NCBI GenBank assembly: GCA_046046315.1
Contig: JBJOKB010000011.1
Coordinates: 1-11,893 of the forward strand
DNA length: 11,893 nt
Direction of reading: 5' to 3'
DNA from: ATZT02 sp046046315
GTDB taxonomy: Bacteria; Actinomycetota; Actinomycetes; S36-B12; UBA5976
A program made the position numbers and the translations under genes. Shown piece after piece: positions 7,593 to 11,893 of the stretch; within the stretch, counting starts at the first letter, position 1; each line of letters begins with the position of its first letter. The notes under the pieces were generated by a model. The model saw only the letters and a list, made by a program, of their open reading frames with translations. It was not told where the DNA came from and did not search any database.

Positions 7593-8084
7593 GTGGCAAC
7601 CACATTGCGTCCAGAAGGAATTACTAATCCTCCAATTGATGATCTATTAGATACAGCTGGATCTAAATATCAACTTGTCATTTACGCTGCAAAACGTGCA
7701 CGTCAAATAAACGCTTACTATTCACAACTTGGCGAGGGTTTACTTGAATACGTAGGACCTCTTGTTGATACTCAACTACAAGAAAAACCTTTATCGATTG
7801 CTTTAAGAGAAATCAATGCCAAATTGTTAAAAACTGAACACGTTGATCCAGAAGTATTGGCTCAAGAAGCAGCTGAAATGGAACAAAGAAGATTAGCTGC
7901 CATTCAAGCTCAACAAAGATATAACGCAGGCTATGACAATTCATTTGCAGGTGTTTATGAAGAAACATTCGAAGAGCCAGTTGAAGAATTAACCGAAGAT
8001 GTTGAAGCTCAAGCAGATGCAGCAGTCATTGTTGATAATCAAGAAGGCGACGATGCTGCACCAACTGAGGAATCAGTTTCCTAA
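7593..8084 (+). CDS. rpoZ: RNA polymerase omega subunit with long acidic C-terminal tail
   Basis: Omega binds the beta' subunit and helps RNA polymerase assembly. Residues 8-80 are an excellent match to actinobacterial omega: EGITNPPIDDLL, SKYQLVIYAAKRARQIN, LGEGLLEYVGPLV and QEKPLSIALREI. Known members end soon after this core, at about 90-110 residues. Here the frame continues to 163, adding a tail (about 92-163) that starts with a Gln/Ala/Arg segment and then becomes strongly acidic: about 20 Asp/Glu against 3 Arg. No cysteines or membrane segment are seen. The start is GTG at 7593; an in-frame TGA at 7569-7571 with no other start codon between makes it the only upstream choice. GAAAGG at 7575-7580 is a poorly spaced Shine-Dalgarno (12 nt). 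The tail's function is unknown to me. Confidence 0.93.
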   Translation: MATTLRPEGITNPPIDDLLDTAGSKYQLVIYAAKRARQINAYYSQLGEGLLEYVGPLVDTQLQEKPLSIALREINAKLLKTEHVDPEVLAQEAAEMEQRRLAAIQAQQRYNAGYDNSFAGVYEETFEEPVEELTEDVEAQADAAVIVDNQEGDDAAPTEESVS

Positions 8085-8107
8085 GAATAAATTAGAAAAC
8101 TTAAGTC

Positions 8108-8112
8108 GGAGA
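8108..8112 (+). promoter_or_regulatory. Ribosome-binding site of coaBC
   Basis: GGAGA sits 4 nt before the ATG at 8117. An in-frame TAA at 8102-8104 leaves no earlier start, so this ATG is secure. Confidence 0.65.
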
Positions 8113-8116
8113 AAAT

Positions 8117-9370
8117 ATGTCTCGACCTTTGGTTGTTTTAGGAGTTACTGGCGGGATTGCTGCTTATAAATCTGCTGATTTAATTCGCAAACTTAAAGAA
8201 AATGATCTCGATGTACAAGTAATTGCAACTAATAGCGCTTTAAAATTTGTTGGCGAAGCCACATTTGCTGCGCTCAGTGGCAAGCCTGTGGTTTTTGATT
8301 TATGGGATAAAGCTCACGAAGTTGAACATGTTCAACTTGCAAAAAAAGCTGATGCAATTGTTGTCGCACCTGCGACAGCAGATTTCCTCGCACATCTTGT
8401 TTACGGTTTCGCAAATGATGCACTTTTGGCAACATTGTTGGTTGCAAAATGTCCCGTAATTTTGGCACCGGCAATGCACACAGAAATGTGGGAGAACTCA
8501 GCCACAAGAGAAAATGTTGCAACTTTGCGCAGGAGAGGTTTTCTCGTCCTTGAACCTGGCCATGGAAAACTAACGGGTGAGGACTTAGGAGTTGGCAGAC
8601 TTCCAGAAACCAAAGAAATTGCAAGAATTGTTAAACAAGTTGTCAATCGAAAAACTGCAAATTTACCAAAAGATTTATCAGGACTAAATGTTCTAATTTC
8701 AGCAGGTGGCACTAGAGAAGCGATAGATCCAGTTAGATTTATTGGTAATCGTGCCAGTGGCAAACAAGGTGCAGCCCTGGCAATTACAGCATTGAGTCGC
8801 GGGGCAAAAGTAACTTTGGTTGGTGCAAATTTAAATGTTGATATTCCAGCAGGAGTCGAATTTGTTGCAGCCAATACAGCTTTAGAAATGATGGAGCAAA
8901 TGCAGTTAAGAGCTGGATCCGCCGACATAATAATCATGAATGCTGCAGTTGCAGATTATTTTGTGACTAATCCAGGTGATCAAAAAATTAAGAAAAACTT
9001 AGATAGATTAACGATAGAATTGGATAAGACAGGAGATGTTCTTTCGGTGTTAGCAGATAACAAGCTTGCTAAACAATACCTGGTTGGTTTTGCTGCCGAG
9101 ACAATTGAAAGCACGGACGATCTAATAGGGCTTGCAAGAAATAAATTGACTAAGAAAAAAGCAGATCTCATCGTTGGCAATAAAGTCTCTAAAACTCTGG
9201 GAATAAACCAAGATGAGAATGAGGCGGTTTTGGTCACACTGGATGAAGCAAAATCTTTACCTAAAACCGACAAATTAACACTCGCCGATGGCATCTGGGA
9301 CTTCATAATTAAACACATGGCTAAAGTAGGACAAGACAGAAAGAGTCCGGTCGAGCCCGACCTTGCGTGA
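8117..9370 (+). CDS. coaBC: Bifunctional phosphopantothenoylcysteine decarboxylase / phosphopantothenate-cysteine ligase
   Basis: CoaBC joins 4'-phosphopantothenate to cysteine using CTP (CoaB) and decarboxylates the product to 4'-phosphopantetheine on FMN (CoaC), two steps of coenzyme A synthesis. At 417 residues it has the usual length. CoaC covers about 1-180: GVTGGIAAYK (9-18), catalytic His71 in EHVQLAKKAD, APATAD, and PAMHTEMW (118-125). The Asn of the E. coli PAMN motif is His121 here, and the flap GKLTGEDLGVGRLPE (150-164) has no Cys; mycobacterial CoaBC shows the same pattern as I recall it. CoaB begins near 187: SAGGTREAIDPVRFIGN (195-211), RASGKQG, NAAVADY, KIKK and VGFAAET. The C-terminal 15 or so residues are a charged, poorly conserved tail. 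The gene is 32 nt after rpoZ and 45 nt before metK, the standard actinobacterial order. Confidence 0.96.
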   Translation: MSRPLVVLGVTGGIAAYKSADLIRKLKENDLDVQVIATNSALKFVGEATFAALSGKPVVFDLWDKAHEVEHVQLAKKADAIVVAPATADFLAHLVYGFANDALLATLLVAKCPVILAPAMHTEMWENSATRENVATLRRRGFLVLEPGHGKLTGEDLGVGRLPETKEIARIVKQVVNRKTANLPKDLSGLNVLISAGGTREAIDPVRFIGNRASGKQGAALAITALSRGAKVTLVGANLNVDIPAGVEFVAANTALEMMEQMQLRAGSADIIIMNAAVADYFVTNPGDQKIKKNLDRLTIELDKTGDVLSVLADNKLAKQYLVGFAAETIESTDDLIGLARNKLTKKKADLIVGNKVSKTLGINQDENEAVLVTLDEAKSLPKTDKLTLADGIWDFIIKHMAKVGQDRKSPVEPDLA

Positions 9371-9394
9371 CCTGATCTAAGTTAAATAAATTTT

Positions 9395-9403
9395 AGGAAG
9401 GGA
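9395..9403 (+). promoter_or_regulatory. Purine-rich ribosome-binding site of metK
   Basis: AGGAAGGGA precedes the ATG at 9416 by 12 nt, a rather long spacing but a strong purine run. The 45-nt gap is too short for a SAM riboswitch, and none is seen. Confidence 0.6.
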
Positions 9404-9415
9404 ATATCTACCACT

Positions 9416-10612
9416 ATGTCCGGACGCTTGTTTACTTCTGAATCAGTAACTGAAGGTCACCCAGACAAAATTGCCGATCAAATTAGTGACTCAATATTGG
9501 ATGACATGCTTAGACAAGATCCACACAGTCGCGTAGCAGTAGAAACATTAATTACGACTGGTCAGGTTCACGTGGCTGGAGAAGTCACAACTAGTGGTTA
9601 TACCGATGTGCCAGAAATTATTCGTCAAGTTGTAACTCAAATTGGTTATGACAGTTCTGTAAAAGGTTTTGACGGAAATTCATGTGGTGTATCTGTATCG
9701 ATTGGTAAACAATCACCAGACATCGCACAAGGTGTTGATGATGCATTGGAGGAAAGAACTGGTTCACAAGATCCTTTAGATAGACAAGGTGCTGGCGATC
9801 AAGGATTGATGTTTGGTTATGCCTGTACAGATACAAAGACTTTGATGCCTCTGCCTATTTATTTAGCGCACAGATTAGCTGAAAAATTAACAGAGGTAAG
9901 AAAAAATGGCACATTAGGTTATCTTCGACCTGACGGAAAGACTCAAGTAACAATCGAATATGACGAAAAAAATAAACCTGTACGTCTCGACACCATAGTC
10001 GTTTCATCCCAACATGCCTCAGAAGTTGATTTAGAAAAACAACTTGCGCCAGATGTTAAAAAGCACGTTGTTGAACCTGTATTGAAAGCACTTGAAGTAA
10101 ATCTCGATACCAGTAATTTTAAATTGTTAGTTAATCCAACAGGAAGATTTGAAATTGGTGGTCCTATGGGTGATGCTGGATTAACTGGTAGAAAAATTAT
10201 TGTTGATACCTATGGCGGAATGAGTCGACACGGTGGTGGAGCATTTTCTGGAAAAGATCCATCTAAAGTTGATCGATCTGCGGCATATGCAATGCGTTGG
10301 GTAGCTAAAAATGTTGTTGCAGCAGGTTTAGCGCAAAGATGTGAAGTTCAAGTGGCTTATGCGATTGGCAAAGCTCAACCAGTTGGAGTTTTCGTTGAAA
10401 CTTTCGGAACAGGAATCACTAGTGACGAAAAAATTCAAGAAGCTATTTTGAAAGTCTTTGATTTAAGACCCGCAGCAATAATTAGAGATCTAGATCTAAA
10501 AAGACCGATCTATAAAAAGACAGCAGCCTATGGACACTTTGGTCGCGAAGACAAAGATTTCACTTGGGAAAAAACGGATAGGGCAGAAGATTTAAAAGCT
10601 GCAATATCTTAA
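9416..10612 (+). CDS. metK: S-adenosylmethionine synthetase
   Basis: MetK makes S-adenosylmethionine from methionine and ATP, releasing phosphate and pyrophosphate; SAM is the cell's methyl donor. The 398-residue protein is full length and well conserved. The N-terminal SESVTEGHPDKIADQISD holds His15, Asp17 and Lys18, which contact ATP phosphate and Mg2+. GAGDQGLMFGYA (125-136) is family signature 1, and GGGAFSGKDPSKVDRS (273-288) is signature 2, the P-loop-like segment with Lys280 and Asp286. VVSSQH and GRFEIGGPMGDAGLTGRK lie between, and YGHFGRED near the C-terminus is also typical. The ATG follows a strong purine-rich ribosome site. I see no truncation, insertion or unusual residue. The neighbours coaBC and priA are those seen in Streptomyces and other Actinobacteria; the 28-nt gap to priA suggests shared transcription. 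Confidence 0.98.
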   Translation: MSGRLFTSESVTEGHPDKIADQISDSILDDMLRQDPHSRVAVETLITTGQVHVAGEVTTSGYTDVPEIIRQVVTQIGYDSSVKGFDGNSCGVSVSIGKQSPDIAQGVDDALEERTGSQDPLDRQGAGDQGLMFGYACTDTKTLMPLPIYLAHRLAEKLTEVRKNGTLGYLRPDGKTQVTIEYDEKNKPVRLDTIVVSSQHASEVDLEKQLAPDVKKHVVEPVLKALEVNLDTSNFKLLVNPTGRFEIGGPMGDAGLTGRKIIVDTYGGMSRHGGGAFSGKDPSKVDRSAAYAMRWVAKNVVAAGLAQRCEVQVAYAIGKAQPVGVFVETFGTGITSDEKIQEAILKVFDLRPAAIIRDLDLKRPIYKKTAAYGHFGREDKDFTWEKTDRAEDLKAAIS

Positions 10613-10623
10613 ATATTAAAAAT

Positions 10624-10630
10624 AAGGAGT
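10624..10630 (+). promoter_or_regulatory. Ribosome-binding site of priA
   Basis: AAGGAGT is close to the ideal Shine-Dalgarno and lies 10 nt before the ATG at 10641, which supports that start. Confidence 0.75.
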
Positions 10631-10640
10631 AACGGGCTAA

Positions 10641-11893
10641 ATGCCACGACAATTAAACGTTGCTCGAGTAATCCTAGATAACCCTTTACCTCATCTAGAC
10701 CGGTTATTTGATTATGAAATTCCAGCAGATTTAGATCAAGCATGTCTTCCTGGGGTCAAGGTTAAGGTTAAGTTTTCTAATCGAAATATGGAAGCTTGGG
10801 TTGTTGAAAAAGTTAGTTCATCTAATCATCAAAAGAAACTCAGTGAGATATCAAAAGTTATCTCGAATTATCCAGTTCTGACTCCAGAAGTTCTCGTATT
10901 GGCACAAATTGTTGCAGATAAATTTTTAGGTAATCTGACTGATGTTTTAAGATTTGCTATTCCTCCTCGCCAGGCTAAAATTGAAAAAAAGTTTTTACTA
11001 AATTCTTCGAAAGTAATATTTAACAAGAGTAGTTTAAATTATGATTTCACGTCTTTAGTTTTTCCTCCTTGCGTAAACCGCAATAGATATTTGGTTGAAA
11101 AGATCAGCAAAGTTAAGCAATCAAACAAGCAATCAATATTGTTATTTCCAAATATCTCACTGGTTGAAGACTTTATTGAATTCATTAAAAATGATAATTT
11201 AGATATAAAATTTCAAGTTTTGAGTGCTGAACAAGAACCAGGTATCCGCTATGAATCTTTCTTAACAATTCTTAATAATGAAGTTGATCTGGTTTTAGGA
11301 ACAAGAAATGCAGTTTTTGCCCCTCTTAATAATCTAGGTCTTATTGCAATGTGGGACGATGCAGATGAAAATTACTTCTCGCAACAATCTCCTTATTGGA
11401 ATGCACGTGAAGTAGCTATGATTCGAGCAGAACTTAATAAATGTGATTTTTATGCCTTTGGAAATAGTGAAAGTATTGCAATCAATCATGAAGTGAAAAC
11501 AAATAGAGCTAAGAGAGAAGATTTCGGAAATTACCAGTCCAGTGAAAATTGGCCTGAAATTTTCACATTGGACAGCTCGACTTCTGATCCACTAGAAAAA
11601 TCAAAAAGATTGCCTAAAAAAGCCTGGGAAATAATTAAAGATGGATTAAATAAAGGTAATGTTTTAATTCAGGTTCCAAGACTTGGTTATTCGAGTAATC
11701 TTCAATGCACTGATTGTCGAGAAAGTGCCAGATGCATTAGTTGTACAGGACCAATTTTCATCAAAGTAAAGAACTCAGCGGCCGAATGCAAGTGGTGTGG
11801 AAAAATCGCAAGCAATTGGAAATGTCGCTTCTGTAATAATAAGGATTTTAGAATTTCCGTCATTGGCCAAACAAAAACAGTTGAAGAGTTGGG
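10641..11893 (+). CDS. priA: Primosomal protein N' (PriA), helicase-degenerate actinobacterial type, 3'-truncated
   Basis: PriA recognises stalled forks and D-loops and restarts replication. The frame is open from ATG 10641 to the window end (417 complete codons); family members run to about 640-700, so roughly a third is missing. The N-terminal 3'-end-binding domain is visible (ARVILDNPLPHLDRLFDYEIP, about 8-28, and PGVKVKVKF). GTRNAVFAPL (220-229) is followed by LIAMWDDADENY, where Asp239-Asp242 replace the DEEH/DEAH box. The region that should hold the Walker A GSGKT (about 140-170) has none. Actinobacterial PriA is known to lack detectable helicase motifs, so this is a family trait and not decay. 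Two zinc sites follow: Cys356/359, 365/368, 383/386 and 395/398, all C-x2-C. GQTKTVEELG at the end matches the family. Some stretches (for example 10981-11040) are markedly AT-rich. Confidence 0.94.
   Translation, partial: MPRQLNVARVILDNPLPHLDRLFDYEIPADLDQACLPGVKVKVKFSNRNMEAWVVEKVSSSNHQKKLSEISKVISNYPVLTPEVLVLAQIVADKFLGNLTDVLRFAIPPRQAKIEKKFLLNSSKVIFNKSSLNYDFTSLVFPPCVNRNRYLVEKISKVKQSNKQSILLFPNISLVEDFIEFIKNDNLDIKFQVLSAEQEPGIRYESFLTILNNEVDLVLGTRNAVFAPLNNLGLIAMWDDADENYFSQQSPYWNAREVAMIRAELNKCDFYAFGNSESIAINHEVKTNRAKREDFGNYQSSENWPEIFTLDSSTSDPLEKSKRLPKKAWEIIKDGLNKGNVLIQVPRLGYSSNLQCTDCRESARCISCTGPIFIKVKNSAAECKWCGKIASNWKCRFCNNKDFRISVIGQTKTVEEL

Noticed and set aside
7282..7605. A 107-codon minus-strand frame across the end of gmk and the start of rpoZ.
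   Set aside because: It is antisense to two well-conserved genes and shows no family resemblance.
8247..8459. A 70-codon open frame on the plus strand in another frame of coaBC.
   Set aside because: It overlaps the CoaC core entirely and its product has no recognisable motif.
8401..8937. A 178-codon open frame on the minus strand inside coaBC.
   Set aside because: It is antisense to the conserved CoaB/CoaC domains, resembles no known protein, and lacks a ribosome site or promoter; it is a by-product of the coding strand.
9363..9392. TTGCGT and TAAATT spaced 18 bp apart upstream of metK as a promoter.
   Set aside because: The -35 match is poor, the -10 sits in generic AT-rich sequence, and the predicted start would fall within the Shine-Dalgarno.

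Overview
The window is a single, tightly packed, co-directional block of housekeeping genes, all on the + strand. I find no tRNA or rRNA gene, mobile element, CRISPR array or gene-free stretch over 45 nt. The order is carA (5'-truncated), carB, pyrK, pyrD, pyrF, mihF, gmk, rpoZ, coaBC, metK, priA (3'-truncated). This is the classical actinobacterial pyrimidine / IHF / gmk / rpoZ / coaBC / metK / priA neighbourhood. The mycobacterial-type integration host factor is diagnostic, because that family is confined to Actinobacteria. Base composition is low-GC (roughly mid-to-upper 30s percent by eye), codon use favours AGA, TTA and A/T-ending codons, and genes overlap or nearly touch. Together these suggest a streamlined, low-GC, probably aquatic actinobacterium of the acI/Nanopelagicales or Actinomarinales kind. 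The taxonomic guess is inference; only 'actinobacterium' is well supported.

Region 1 (1-6647) is de novo pyrimidine synthesis. CarA and CarB form carbamoyl-phosphate synthetase. PyrK and PyrD form an NAD-linked class 1B dihydroorotate dehydrogenase, and PyrF is OMP decarboxylase. Junctions overlap or abut (8 nt carA/carB, 1 nt carB/pyrK, 1 nt pyrK/pyrD, 0 nt pyrD/pyrF), implying one transcript with translational coupling. pyrR, pyrB and pyrC, which usually precede carA, would lie upstream of the window.

Region 2 (6648-8084) is nucleoid and transcription: mihF, gmk (GTG start overlapping the mihF stop) and rpoZ. The 45-nt gap before mihF carries the best candidate for an internal promoter/operator, a short inverted repeat abutting the Shine-Dalgarno. 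The omega subunit carries an unusual acidic C-terminal tail of about 72 residues.

Region 3 (8117-11893) is cofactors and replication restart: bifunctional CoaBC (CoA synthesis), MetK (S-adenosylmethionine) and the start of PriA. This PriA is the actinobacterial form with zinc-binding cysteines but no Walker A motif and a degenerate DEAH box.

I see no previously undescribed system here. The points most worth a second look are the omega tail, the E. coli/Bacillus-type (short) PyrF at a locus where better-known actinobacteria carry the long type, the inverted repeat in front of mihF, and the helicase-dead PriA.
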